A stretch of 64,000 nucleotides of DNA from Rhodocyclaceae bacterium (GTDB lineage Bacteria > Pseudomonadota > Gammaproteobacteria > Burkholderiales > Rhodocyclaceae). The DNA is taken from assembly GCA_028714035.1 (NCBI GenBank), contig JAQTNA010000007.1:43137-107136 (forward strand), written 5' to 3'. The first letter of the stretch is position 1. The number at the start of each line of letters is the position of its first letter. Under the pieces are notes generated by a model. That model had not been told where the DNA came from, did not search any database, and saw only the letters and a list, made by a program, of their open reading frames with translations. The position numbers and the translations under genes are program-made. Shown piece by piece: positions 9,349 through 18,425 of this stretch.

Positions 9349-10635
9349 ATGACGGCTTCAATCGCAACCAGCCAGACCATCCTGGTCGTCGGCGGCGGCA
9401 TCTCGGGGATGACCGCTGCTGTCGAGGCCGCAGAATGCGGCAAGCAGGTGATCCTGGCAGAAAAAACCGCGACACTCGGCGGACGTACCGCCCAGCTCTA
9501 TCGCTACTTCCCCAAGATGTGCCACCCCACCTGCGGGATGGAAATCAACCTGAAGCGCATCAAGGGCAATCGCAACGTCAAGGTCATGACCATGACCGAA
9601 GTGGTGGCCGTGAGCGGCACCAGCGGCGACTACAGCGTGACGCTCAAGGTTTCCCCGCGCTACGTGACCGATGACTGCACGGCCTGTGGCAAGTGCGGCG
9701 ACGCGGTCAGCTCCGAAGTGCCGGACGCCTACAACTACAACCTGGGCAAGGTCAAGGCGGCACATCTGCCGCACGCCATGGCCTACCCGCAGCGTTACGT
9801 GGTGGATGCTTCCATCGTCGGCACCCCGGAAGGCGAGGCCGCCAAGGCCGCCTGCCCGGTGGGCGCGGTGGACCTGGCCATGACCGAGCAGACCATCGAG
9901 ATCAAGGTCGGCGCGGTGATCTGGGCCACCGGCTGGCGTCCCTATGACGCGGCCAAGATCCAGCCCTATGGCTATGGCCGCTTCAAGAACGTCATCACCA
10001 GCGTGGAATTCGAGCGCCTGGCCGACCCGCATGGTCCGACCGGCGGCAAGATCCTGCGTCCGGGCGACGGCAAGGAAGCCAAGAACATCGCCTTCATCCA
10101 GTGCGCCGGCTCCCGGGACGAGAACCACCTGCGCCACTGCTCCCGCATCTGCTGCATGGCCTCCTTGAAGCAGACCCAGTATGTGCGCGAGGCTTACGGC
10201 GAGGAAGGCAAGTCCACCCTCTACTACATTGACATTCGGGCCATTGACCGCTTCGAGGACTTCTACGCCATGGTCTGGAATGACCCGACGGTGAGCTTCG
10301 TCAAGTCCAAGGTGGCGCGCATCGCCGAGAACGAGGGCAACGGCAATCCCATCCTGCACGGCGTGAACACCGAAGGCTACAAGCGTTACGCCATCGAGCA
10401 CGATCTGGTGGTGCTGGCCGTGGGCATGGAGCCCGAGGTCACGGGCGTGAAGCTGCCCGACGACATCATCCAGGACTCCTCCGGCTTCATCGAGGGTTCG
10501 AAGGACGGCGGCATGTTCGGTGCCGGCGCCGCTTCCAGTCCCCTGGATGTGAACCGCGCGGTGCAGAGCGCCACGGCGGCCAGCCTGCGCGCCATCCAGG
10601 TCATCCACAAAACTGCATCCACGGAGGCCTCCTGA
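9349..10635 (+). CDS. qmoA: QmoA: HdrA-like FAD subunit of a Qmo-type complex
   Basis: 428 residues. FAD/NAD-binding Rossmann motif VVGGGISGMTAA (13-24), the HdrA-type Cys pair in KMCHPTCGMEINL (57-69), an iron-sulfur region with C110, C113, C116 and C169, and a second flavoprotein motif VIWATGWRPYD. Qmo complexes pass electrons between APS reductase and quinone in sulfate reducers, and in reverse in several sulfur oxidisers. A strong ribosome site (CGGAGG) precedes the ATG. It is the first gene of qmoA-qmoB-hdrC-hdrB, one base before qmoB. Odd point: the usual CxxCxxCxxxCP cluster appears incomplete, with no Cys at the fourth position after C116 (residues 117-121 are GDAVS). Confidence 0.92.
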   Translation: MTASIATSQTILVVGGGISGMTAAVEAAECGKQVILAEKTATLGGRTAQLYRYFPKMCHPTCGMEINLKRIKGNRNVKVMTMTEVVAVSGTSGDYSVTLKVSPRYVTDDCTACGKCGDAVSSEVPDAYNYNLGKVKAAHLPHAMAYPQRYVVDASIVGTPEGEAAKAACPVGAVDLAMTEQTIEIKVGAVIWATGWRPYDAAKIQPYGYGRFKNVITSVEFERLADPHGPTGGKILRPGDGKEAKNIAFIQCAGSRDENHLRHCSRICCMASLKQTQYVREAYGEEGKSTLYYIDIRAIDRFEDFYAMVWNDPTVSFVKSKVARIAENEGNGNPILHGVNTEGYKRYAIEHDLVVLAVGMEPEVTGVKLPDDIIQDSSGFIEGSKDGGMFGAGAASSPLDVNRAVQSATAASLRAIQVIHKTASTEAS

Positions 10636-10636
10636 C

Positions 10637-12892
10637 ATGGCCGATAATAAATTCGCAGCATATATCTGCTCCGGCTGCGGCATCGGCGACGTGCTTGATG
10701 TCAAGGCCCTGGAGAAAGTAGCCCAGAAGGAAGGCAAGATGGCGGTGGTGAAGAACCACGCCTTCCTGTGCAATTCCGAAGGCGTGCAGATGATTCGTGA
10801 CGACATCGCCAACGACGGCGTCACCCACATCTGCATCGCGGCCTGCTCCCGCCGTGCCAAGGCGGAAGCCTTCAGCTTCCCCGAAGTCGCCCTGTCCCGC
10901 GCCAACCTGCGGGAAGGCGTGATGTGGGTGGTGGCTCAGGGCTCCGACCACGACGAGGTGCGCCAGGAGATGGCGGAAGACTACGTGCGCATGGGCTGCG
11001 CCGAAGTCAAGAAGATGAAGGTGCCCGCCGGCAGCCCGACGAAGGCCGAGAGCAAGCGCATCCTGGTGGTGGGCGGCGGCATGAGCGGCATGACCGCGGC
11101 CGTGGCGGCGGCGGAGACCGGCTACGACGTGGTGCTGGTGGAAAAGACCGGCGCCCTGGGCGGCTACGCTGCCAAGATGATGAAGCGCGTGCCCTTCGTC
11201 GGCAGCTATGCCGAGGCCCAGCCCACGGGCGCCGCGGAGCTGGCGGCCAAGGTCATGGCCAATTCCCGCATCACGGTGCATCTGAATTCCACCCTGGCCG
11301 AGACCGCCGGTTCCCCCGGCCGCTTCACCGCCAAGATCGCCCAGGAGTCCGGTGCGGTGGTGGAGGAAGCCGCGGGTGCCATCATCCAGGCCACGGGTTT
11401 CACGCCTTACGACCTGAACAAGCTGCCCGAACTGGGCGGCGGCCAGGCCAACGTGGTGGATCAGACCGGCCTCGAAGCTTTTGCCCGGGCGGCCAACGGC
11501 GGCGCCATCAAGCGCGCCGACGGCAAGGAAGTCAAGTCCGTGGTGTTCGTGCAGTGCGCCGGCCAACGCGGTGCCGGCGGCAACGGCAGTGGCAAGCACC
11601 TGGAGTATTGCTCCGGCCACTGCTGCGGCACCAGCATCAAGCAGGCGATGTATTTCAAGGATCAGAACCCCGACATTGACACGGTGGTCATGTACCAGGA
11701 CCTGCGCGTGCCGGGCATGGGCGAGGACTTCTACCGCAGCGCCCAGCAGAAGGGCGTGATCTTCACCAAGTCCAAGGTGAACGGCGTGACCGGCGGCAAC
11801 AGCTGCAAGGTTTCCGCCCGTGACCTGATCCTGGACGAAGACGTGACGGTGGATGCCGATCTGGTGGTGCTGGCCACCGGCCAGGTGCCCAACGCCGGTG
11901 TGAATCTCGACGAGTGGACGGCCATCAATACCGTGGCCGAAGGCGGCGACGAGGCGGCCAAGCAGCAGCGCTCCGAGCTGGAGTCCACCTCGGTGCTCAA
12001 GCTCAAGTACCGTCAGGGGCCGGACATGCCCCAGTTCAAGTACGGCTTCGCGGATTCCCATTTCATCTGCTTCCCCTACGAGACGCGCCGTACCGGCATC
12101 TATGCCGCCGGCCCCGTGCGTCGTCCGATGGACATGTACCAGGCCCAGGAGGACGCCACCGGCGCCGCCCTGAAGGCGATCCAGGCGGTGGAGAACGCTT
12201 CCGCCGGCCGGGCCGCCCATCCCCGAGCCTGGGATCTTTCCTTCCCGCAGGCGCGCCTGGAAGGCTGTACCCAGTGCAAGCGCTGTACGGTGGAATGTCC
12301 CTTCGGTGCCATTGACGAGGACGAGCGCCGTTTCCCGGTGTTCAACGAGTCCCGCTGCCGCCGTTGCGGCACCTGCATGGGCGCCTGCCCGGTGCGCGTC
12401 ATCTCCTTCGAGAACTACTCGGTGGATACGGTGGGCAGCCAGGTCAAGGCGGTCAATGTTCCGGACGAGTTCGAGGAGAAGCCCCGCGTCCTGATCCTGG
12501 CCTGCGAGAACGACGCCTACCCGGCGCTCGACATGGCCGGCGTGCAGCGGCTCACCTACTCGGCTTTCGTGCGGGCCATCCCCGTGCGCTGCCTGGGTTC
12601 GGTGAACACCATCTGGATCACCGACGCGCTGAACTCCGGCTACGACGGCATCATCCTCATGGGCTGCAAGAAGGGCGACGACTACCAGTGCCACTTCGTC
12701 AAGGGTTCCGAGATGGCTCACTATCGCATGAGCAAGATCGGCGACACGCTGAAGCAGATGAGCCTGGAGCCGGAGCGGGTGGTGACCCATGAAGTGGCCA
12801 TCACGGATCATGCGGTGGTCGCCAAGATCATCAACGAATACGTGGCCCAGCTTGAAGCACTCGGCCCATCGCCCATGAAGGGCTTCGGTTAA
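10637..12892 (+). CDS. qmoB: QmoB: HdrA-like FAD/iron-sulfur subunit with MvhD-like C-terminus
   Basis: 751 residues. N-terminal HdrA-type cluster region (YICSGCGIGDV, HAFLCNSEGV, CIAACSRRAKAEAF), FAD motif VVGGGMSGMTAAVAAAE (about 141-157), an intact double 4Fe-4S ferredoxin (CTQCKRCTVECPFGA and CRRCGTCMGACPV, about 540-585), and a C-terminal MvhD/FrhD-like electron-transfer domain (GCKKGDDYQCHFVKGSEMA). This is the complete domain order of QmoB from APS-reductase-linked complexes. It starts one base after the qmoA stop and ends 11 bases before hdrC, so it is translated as part of the operon. It should be cytoplasmic and bind FAD plus several 4Fe-4S clusters. Confidence 0.94.
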   Translation: MADNKFAAYICSGCGIGDVLDVKALEKVAQKEGKMAVVKNHAFLCNSEGVQMIRDDIANDGVTHICIAACSRRAKAEAFSFPEVALSRANLREGVMWVVAQGSDHDEVRQEMAEDYVRMGCAEVKKMKVPAGSPTKAESKRILVVGGGMSGMTAAVAAAETGYDVVLVEKTGALGGYAAKMMKRVPFVGSYAEAQPTGAAELAAKVMANSRITVHLNSTLAETAGSPGRFTAKIAQESGAVVEEAAGAIIQATGFTPYDLNKLPELGGGQANVVDQTGLEAFARAANGGAIKRADGKEVKSVVFVQCAGQRGAGGNGSGKHLEYCSGHCCGTSIKQAMYFKDQNPDIDTVVMYQDLRVPGMGEDFYRSAQQKGVIFTKSKVNGVTGGNSCKVSARDLILDEDVTVDADLVVLATGQVPNAGVNLDEWTAINTVAEGGDEAAKQQRSELESTSVLKLKYRQGPDMPQFKYGFADSHFICFPYETRRTGIYAAGPVRRPMDMYQAQEDATGAALKAIQAVENASAGRAAHPRAWDLSFPQARLEGCTQCKRCTVECPFGAIDEDERRFPVFNESRCRRCGTCMGACPVRVISFENYSVDTVGSQVKAVNVPDEFEEKPRVLILACENDAYPALDMAGVQRLTYSAFVRAIPVRCLGSVNTIWITDALNSGYDGIILMGCKKGDDYQCHFVKGSEMAHYRMSKIGDTLKQMSLEPERVVTHEVAITDHAVVAKIINEYVAQLEALGPSPMKGFG

Positions 12893-12903
12893 GGGAGACA
12901 GGA

Positions 12904-13506
12904 ATGAGCCAAGCTTACAAGAACGACTTCCTCAAGGAAGTCGAGGCCAACGTGGAAGATGGCCACATGGTGAAGATGTGCATGCAGTGTGGCGTCTGCG
13001 CGGGCTCCTGCCCGCTCGGCCCGCACTGGGAGCATTCGCCCCAGAAGATCTTCATGATGATCCGGGCCGGCAAGCGGGAAGAGGTGCTGAAGTCCGACTC
13101 CATGTGGATGTGTACCTCCTGCTACAACTGTATCGTGCGTTGCCCCCGGAAGCTGCCGATCACCCACATCATGCACGGGCTGGCGAACTACTCGCACCGC
13201 CTGGGCCTGGCGCCGGATAAGCAGCCGACGCGGGAGATCGCCAAGCTGTTCTGGAACAACATCGTGAAGACCGGCCGGGTGAACGAACTCACGTTCTCGC
13301 TCGCCATGTACTTCAAGGATGGTTTCGGGCAGGGCGTGAAGAACGCCATGGCGATGCAGGGTATCGGCCTGGGTCTGGTCAAGGCCAAGCGCCTGAATCC
13401 GATGGAGATCCTGGGCGGCCACAGCTGCAAGGACAAGAGCGGCATCCAGAAAATGGTGGCGAAGGCGCGGGAAATCGAAGACCGTCGTCGCGGCCTGGCC
13501 AAATAG
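12904..13506 (+). CDS. hdrC: HdrC-like iron-sulfur protein
   Basis: 200 residues with two canonical 4Fe-4S motifs, CMQCGVCAGSCP (Cys 26, 29, 32, 36) and CTSCYNCIVRCP (Cys 70, 73, 76, 80), followed by a helical C-terminus. There is no membrane segment, unlike QmoC, where a comparable HdrC-like domain is fused to a cytochrome-b-like membrane part. In the operon it should wire QmoAB to HdrB. A GGGAGA ribosome site precedes the ATG. Confidence 0.92.
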   Translation: MSQAYKNDFLKEVEANVEDGHMVKMCMQCGVCAGSCPLGPHWEHSPQKIFMMIRAGKREEVLKSDSMWMCTSCYNCIVRCPRKLPITHIMHGLANYSHRLGLAPDKQPTREIAKLFWNNIVKTGRVNELTFSLAMYFKDGFGQGVKNAMAMQGIGLGLVKAKRLNPMEILGGHSCKDKSGIQKMVAKAREIEDRRRGLAK

Positions 13507-13519
13507 GAGCGAATATCCC

Positions 13520-14416
13520 ATGGCAAAGAAAGAATACGCCTATTACCCCGGCTGTTCGTCGCAGAAGAAGGCTTCCGGCGACAACTTCATGCGTTCGATT
13601 GACGTGGTCTGCCAGAAGCTGGACGTTCAGTTGAACGAGATCCCGGACTGGAACTGCTGCGGCGCCTCCATCGGCTATGGGGAGGGTGGCGAGCTGCCGC
13701 GCCTGGTCCTCTCCGCGCGCAACCTGGCCCTGGCCGAGAAGAACCTGCCCGGTCAGGACATGGTTTCCGTCTGCCCCGCCTGCTGGCTGGGCAGCCGCGA
13801 GGCCGCCGAGCGCCTGCACGAAATCCCCGGCCTCATGGCGGAAGCCAACGAGGCGCTGAAGGAAGCGGGCCTGAAGCTGGATGGCAAGGTCAAGGCCCGC
13901 CATTTCGTGGAAGTCCTGATCGAGGACGTGGGCTTCGAGGCCATGAAGAAGCCGGTGGTCAAGTCCCTGGAAGGCCTGAAGATGGCGGGCTATGTCGGCT
14001 GCCAGACCAACCGGCCCTTCGGCATCGCCGGCGAGTCCTTCGAGAACCCCATGTACCTGGACAAGATGGTGGAGATGGTAGGCGCCGAGCCGGTCAAGTA
14101 TGACCAGAAGGTGACCTGCTGCGGCGGCGCCCTGGCGTTCTCCGAGCCGGACAAGGCCCAGAACCAGATCCGCCAGATCGTGGAATCCGCCTATGACCAC
14201 GGCGCCGAGATGATCGTCACGCCCTGTCAGCTGTGTCAGGCCAACGTGGAAATCTATCAGTCCGAGATCAACAAGAAGCAGGGCACCAAGTTCAACATGC
14301 CTGTCGTCTATTACTCGCAACTGATGACCATCGCCTACGGCGGCTCCGCCAAGGACGCCGGCCTGGACGGTCAGCTCATCCGCGCCGAGAAGCTGGAAGC
14401 CATCGCCGGCAAGTAA
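13520..14416 (+). CDS. hdrB: HdrB-like protein with two CCG domains
   Basis: 298 residues with two complete CCG cysteine-rich motifs: C12, C46-C47, C85, C88 and C161, C200-C201, C236, C239. In HdrB such motifs hold non-cubane 4Fe-4S clusters that act on disulfides. In Qmo-HdrBC arrangements, known from some Gram-positive sulfate reducers, HdrB and HdrC replace the membrane subunit QmoC. The natural oxidant or reductant of this HdrB (a disulfide, quinone or ferredoxin) cannot be read from the sequence. It is the last gene of the operon, followed by a hairpin. Confidence 0.92.
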   Translation: MAKKEYAYYPGCSSQKKASGDNFMRSIDVVCQKLDVQLNEIPDWNCCGASIGYGEGGELPRLVLSARNLALAEKNLPGQDMVSVCPACWLGSREAAERLHEIPGLMAEANEALKEAGLKLDGKVKARHFVEVLIEDVGFEAMKKPVVKSLEGLKMAGYVGCQTNRPFGIAGESFENPMYLDKMVEMVGAEPVKYDQKVTCCGGALAFSEPDKAQNQIRQIVESAYDHGAEMIVTPCQLCQANVEIYQSEINKKQGTKFNMPVVYYSQLMTIAYGGSAKDAGLDGQLIRAEKLEAIAGK

Positions 14417-14440
14417 CCAGCCTGGTTTTGGCTTCACCCA

Positions 14441-14467
14441 GAAACGGCCGTCATTGACGGCCGTTTC
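14441..14467. terminator. Hairpin between convergent hdrB and chemoreceptor genes
   Basis: A 13-bp perfect inverted repeat, GAAACGGCCGTCA (14441-14453) and its complement (14455-14467); the stem probably opens to a five-base loop. The T-run is short (GTTTC), so it may be a weak or bidirectional terminator. Confidence 0.6.
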
Positions 14468-14483
14468 TACTGGTGCGGCGGTG

Positions 14484-16667
14484 TCAGCGTGCCAGTAAGG
14501 GTCTTCTCGTGTCTGCTGCCTGCGAAGACCCCGCGCCCCGCAGCTTGAACATGCTCAGTGCCTGGACCAGGCCCTCGACCTGGTCACCCAGGCTTTCGGC
14601 GGCCGCCGCCGCCTGTTCCACGAGGGCCGCATTCTGCTGGGTGACTTCGTCCATCTGGCTGATGGCCTGGGTCACCTGCTGGATGCCGTTGCTCTGATCC
14701 CGGCTGGCCTTGCTGATGTCGGTCACCAGGGCGGCGACCTTCTTGAATCCGTCGACCACGTCGGTCATGGTGTTGCCGGCCTCCTGCGCCAGCCGGACGC
14801 CGTCTTCCACCTCGGCGACGGAACTGGCGATGAGCGCCTTGATTTCCCTGGCCGCCGTGGCGCTGCGGTGGGCCAGGCTCCTGACCTCGTTGGCGACCAC
14901 CGCGAATCCACGCCCCTGCTCGCCGGCACGAGCCGCCTCGACGGCGGCGTTAAGCGCCAGGATATTGGTCTGGAAGGCGATGGAATCTATGACCCCGGTG
15001 ATGTCGGCGATTCTCTGGGAGCTGGTCTGGATATGGCCCATGGTGGTGACCACCTGCTTCACGATGTCGCCGCCCTTGCTGACGGCCACCAGGGAACCGT
15101 TCGCCAGGTCGTTCGCTTCCCGGGCGTGCTCGGCGTTCTGGCGCACGGTGCTGTTCAGGTCATCCACGCTGGCGGACGTCTGTTCCAGGCTGCTGGCCTG
15201 GGCCTCGGTGCGGCGCGAGAGGTCCTGGTTGCCGCTGGCGATCTCGTGGGCCGCGGTATTGATGGCGTCGGTCGCCTCCCGTATCAGCCCGATCATGTCC
15301 TGGAGACGCCCGACCGTGCTGTTGATGGCGTCGGTCAATTGGCCGAACAGGCCGGGATAGTTGGTGCTGATGGTCTGGGTCAGATCCCCCTGGGCGATGG
15401 CCGTGGACACGCGGATGACGTCGGTCAGGCCGGTCTCCGTGACGTCCGACAGGCGGTTGAGCAGGTCGGTCAGGGTCTTCGAGTAACCCGCCTTGTTCGC
15501 GACATCCAGCTTGTGGCTGAAATCGCCCTCGGCCCCGGAGTTGACCATTTCCCTCACCTCGGCGATGACTCCCTTCAGGTTGTCCTGCATGCGCGCCATG
15601 GCCGCCAGGATGCTCTGGTTGTCGCCTGGCCTGACCGGTACCGTATTGCCCAGGTGGCCTTCCGCGACCCGGGAGGCCACCTGCACGGCGTCCGCCGGAT
15701 TGCCGCCGATCTGGCGCAGCAGATCGGCATTCAGGGTGTTCAGGGAGCGCCCGATATCCAGGCCGAAACCCTGTTTGCCGGCGAGATCGGCCTGTCGGGT
15801 AAAGTCGCCCCTGACCGCCGCTTCCACCGCCGACTGGATGTCGGTGACCACGTTCTTCAAATCCGACTGCATCTGTTTGGTGGAAGCCAGCAGGCTGTCC
15901 TGGTCATTGGCGAGGGTGACGATCTGGCCCGAGAGATTGCCCCGGGCGATTTGTCGGATGACCTCGATGACGTCCTTCGGCTCCCCGCCGAGTTGCAGCA
16001 CCAGCCGGCGGACGATGGCGCGTATGGCGAAAAACAGCAGGATCTGTAGCGCGCCCTGGCCCAGCCATATCCAGAGGTTGATTTTCCTGAGCGTGACCAG
16101 GTCTTCCTTCACGTCGGTGACGATGCTGGCGGCGCCGACCACCGCCCCCTCGTCCACCGCATGGCAGAACAGGCAGTCAATGCTGCGGAAATTCTTTCGG
16201 GCGATGTAGGGAATGACGGTGCGCAGGCTGGCCTGATCGCCCTTGACGACCAGGTGCGATTCCGTCTTGCCGGTGGCCAGGACGTGGCGATCTATGTCGT
16301 CCATGGGCCGCTCCTCCGGTAGACCGGCATCGAACTCGTCGTCTATGCCCTTGCCCCGGACGACGCGCAGCTCCTTCACGCCTTCGGAAGCCGCCATCTT
16401 CTGGATGAACAGGCTGCGGCTCTTCTTGTCGCTGATGACCTCGTCCTTGCCGTTCTTGATGATCATCAGGATGTTCAGGCCATTCACCACGCCATCGGCC
16501 AGCGCGGCGGCCCGCTCCTTGGCCGTGTTCATGACCTGGTTCTCGAACTGCACCATGATCCATTGCTGGGCGGCGACGAGAATGACGATCAGCGTGCCCT
16601 GCAGGAGTATCTGCAATTTCAGTTGCAGGCCGATTCTGTTCCAGGAGTCGCTGATGTAGCGCTTCAT
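14484..16667 (-). CDS. Methyl-accepting chemotaxis protein with periplasmic c-type heme motif
   Basis: 727 residues from the ATG at 16667 (MKRYISDSWNRIG), chosen over the longer frame because GGGGAA lies just upstream. TM1 about 14-33, periplasmic domain to about 215 with a CxxCH heme c motif (CLFCH, 165-169), TM2 about 215-245, then several HAMP-like linker units (IARGNLSG, VAEGHLGN, IAQGDLTQ) and the MCP signalling domain with the conserved hairpin tip (IDSIAFQTNILALNAAVEAA). Chemoreceptors with a periplasmic heme c are known in Desulfovibrio (DcrA) and Geobacter and are linked to redox or oxygen sensing. No che genes are near. C-terminal GWSTF-like docking peptides are absent. Confidence 0.94.
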   Translation of the reverse strand: MKRYISDSWNRIGLQLKLQILLQGTLIVILVAAQQWIMVQFENQVMNTAKERAAALADGVVNGLNILMIIKNGKDEVISDKKSRSLFIQKMAASEGVKELRVVRGKGIDDEFDAGLPEERPMDDIDRHVLATGKTESHLVVKGDQASLRTVIPYIARKNFRSIDCLFCHAVDEGAVVGAASIVTDVKEDLVTLRKINLWIWLGQGALQILLFFAIRAIVRRLVLQLGGEPKDVIEVIRQIARGNLSGQIVTLANDQDSLLASTKQMQSDLKNVVTDIQSAVEAAVRGDFTRQADLAGKQGFGLDIGRSLNTLNADLLRQIGGNPADAVQVASRVAEGHLGNTVPVRPGDNQSILAAMARMQDNLKGVIAEVREMVNSGAEGDFSHKLDVANKAGYSKTLTDLLNRLSDVTETGLTDVIRVSTAIAQGDLTQTISTNYPGLFGQLTDAINSTVGRLQDMIGLIREATDAINTAAHEIASGNQDLSRRTEAQASSLEQTSASVDDLNSTVRQNAEHAREANDLANGSLVAVSKGGDIVKQVVTTMGHIQTSSQRIADITGVIDSIAFQTNILALNAAVEAARAGEQGRGFAVVANEVRSLAHRSATAAREIKALIASSVAEVEDGVRLAQEAGNTMTDVVDGFKKVAALVTDISKASRDQSNGIQQVTQAISQMDEVTQQNAALVEQAAAAAESLGDQVEGLVQALSMFKLRGAGSSQAADTRRPLLAR

Positions 16668-16864
16668 CTCGTTCCCCGATGCAAACCATGTCAAAGGCAG
16701 CCATGGCGGATAGGCCGGGGCGTGGCCGCATCCAGGATGGACCTGCGGCCGCCCGACCACCCACCGTCGCAGCAAGTGAACTTAACGGAACCGGCGGGGG
16801 TTCCTGAAGGGTATCCAGTCCGGAAAGCCGCGGCGGATGGCCGTTTCGGCCTGGCGGGGCGCGC

Positions 16865-18055
16865 TCAGCCCGCGGCTTTCGCCTTCCGCCGTTGCCGCAG
16901 GAGGACGAGTGTTATGGCGCCGATGAGGAGGACGGCGGGCAGGGCGTGCAGGTTCAGGGTGGCCCAGCCCTGGCCGAGCACCAGGGCGCCGGCGGAGATG
17001 GAGGAGAGCGCCTGGACGCCGAAGACCACGAAGTCGTTGCTACCCTGCACCTTCGCCCGCTCCGAGGGGCGATAGGTCTCGGTCAGCAGCGTGGTGCCGC
17101 CGATATAGAGGAAATTCCAGCCCACGCCCAGCAGCACCAGCGCCCACCAGAAGTCCATGAGGCCGGTGCCGGAGAGTCCGAGGGCGATGCAGGCCAGCAT
17201 CAGGACGGCACCCACCAGCAGAACCGGCAACACGCCGAACCGGCGGATCAGGTTGCCGGTGAAAAAGGAGGGGACGTACATGCCCAGCACATGCCATTGC
17301 AACACGAAGGCCACGTCGCCGAAAGGAAAGCCGCAGACATCCATGGCCAAGGGTGTGGCGGCCATCAAGAGGTTCATGGTGCCGTAGCCCACGGCCGCTG
17401 CCAGCACGGCGACGATGAAGGCTGGTCGCCGGGCGATCTCGATCCAGGGTCGCCCCTGGTCCCCGGTTCTGGCAGCCACGGCCGGGGCCGGGATGTGCAG
17501 GCGGCTGGCAATCGCCAGCGCCACCAGCGCGAAGCCGGAAAGGGACAGGTAAGTGGCGAGAAACTCCGTACCCCAGGCATTTTTCGTCAGGTTGCTCAGG
17601 GCCGGACCGATGAATCCGCCCAGTATGCCGCCTGCCAGCGTGAAGGAGATGGCCTTGGGCTTCCAGTCCATGGGCGCCATGTCGGCGGCGGCGAAACGGT
17701 ATTGCAGGCCGAAGGCGTTGTAGCTGCCGGCCACCAGGGTGCCCAGGCAAAGCAGCCAGAAACTCCCGATGTGGGTGGCGAGGGCGCACAGGAGGCCGCC
17801 GCCCACGCCCAGCAGGGCGCCGAACATGAAGCCCGCGCGCCGGCCTAAACGTTTCATGAAGTGGGCGGCGGGCAGGGTGAGCAGTGCCGTGCCGATCACA
17901 TATCCGGTAATGGTCAGGGTGGCGAGGGTGGGCGAAGGCGCCAGGCGCCGTCCGACCAGGCCGTTCACCGCGATCAGGGTGACGCCATTGCACAGGAGCA
18001 TGCCCTGGCAGGCGGCCAGGAGCCAAATGTTTCGCAGAAGGTGTCGGTCGGTCAT
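16865..18055 (-). CDS. MFS transporter
   Basis: 396 residues, about 12 hydrophobic segments with the MFS loop 2-3 signature HFMKRLGRRAGF (about 65-76) and a second cytoplasmic loop in the middle. The order and length are those of drug/metabolite efflux-type major facilitator proteins. There is no adjacent enzyme operon, so the substrate is unknown. It is co-directional with the chemoreceptor but about 200 bp upstream of it, probably a separate transcript. Confidence 0.9.
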   Translation of the reverse strand: MTDRHLLRNIWLLAACQGMLLCNGVTLIAVNGLVGRRLAPSPTLATLTITGYVIGTALLTLPAAHFMKRLGRRAGFMFGALLGVGGGLLCALATHIGSFWLLCLGTLVAGSYNAFGLQYRFAAADMAPMDWKPKAISFTLAGGILGGFIGPALSNLTKNAWGTEFLATYLSLSGFALVALAIASRLHIPAPAVAARTGDQGRPWIEIARRPAFIVAVLAAAVGYGTMNLLMAATPLAMDVCGFPFGDVAFVLQWHVLGMYVPSFFTGNLIRRFGVLPVLLVGAVLMLACIALGLSGTGLMDFWWALVLLGVGWNFLYIGGTTLLTETYRPSERAKVQGSNDFVVFGVQALSSISAGALVLGQGWATLNLHALPAVLLIGAITLVLLRQRRKAKAAG

Positions 18056-18425
18056 GGCGGCGGAGGGGGAGGAGGCCAGGCGCGATGGTACGCGACGGAC
18101 GCCGGGATGGCAGCTTTTTCCTCCCTTGCGTGATCCGGCCTGGATGTGAGGGCGGCTATTCGGGATTTGGACGGGGAAATGCCCGCATCCGGCGGGAATG
18201 TTGCGCCGAAGGCAAAAAATCGCTCAGGCGACCGTTCCAGACCGCCGCTTTTTTTCGTACTATCCGGTCATGGATAGTCGCGCCAGCGACTCTCGACGCT
18301 CCCCTCGTCCGTTTCCGGGAGAGGGGTTGGGAGCGAGGGAAAACGGGCGTGGAGGCCATTCTTGTCATTCGGGCTGGATACACCGCTACGCCCGTTTGAG
18401 CCAAACCTAGAGGAGAGATTCGAGC
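18056..18425. other. Intergenic region holding repeat copy A
   Basis: 370 bp between the MFS gene and the CBS-domain gene. Its right half is repeat copy A (18275-18397). The left half has no gene-like ORF. Confidence 0.6.
18275..18397 (+). repeat. Repeat family copy A: conserved module plus hairpin
   Basis: Module 18275-18340 begins TAGTCGCGCCAGCGACT, then CTCCCCTCGTCCG, CGGGAGAGGGG and GGGAGCGAGGGA. Directly after it is an inverted repeat AAACGGGCGT (18341-18350) / ACGCCCGTTT (18388-18397) with a long loop. Other copies: B 26177-26268 (reverse), C 46212-46330, D 62108-62215. This copy lies upstream of the CBS-domain gene. Confidence 0.85.

Noticed and set aside
10601..12811. Open frame of 736 codons on the minus strand
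   Set aside because: Shadow of qmoB; His-rich translation without family features.
9349..14416. Assignment as the sHdr sulfane-sulfur oxidation cluster
   Set aside because: No lbpA, dsrE, tusA or hdrC1B1A-hyp order; QmoB with ferredoxin plus MvhD end is diagnostic of Qmo.
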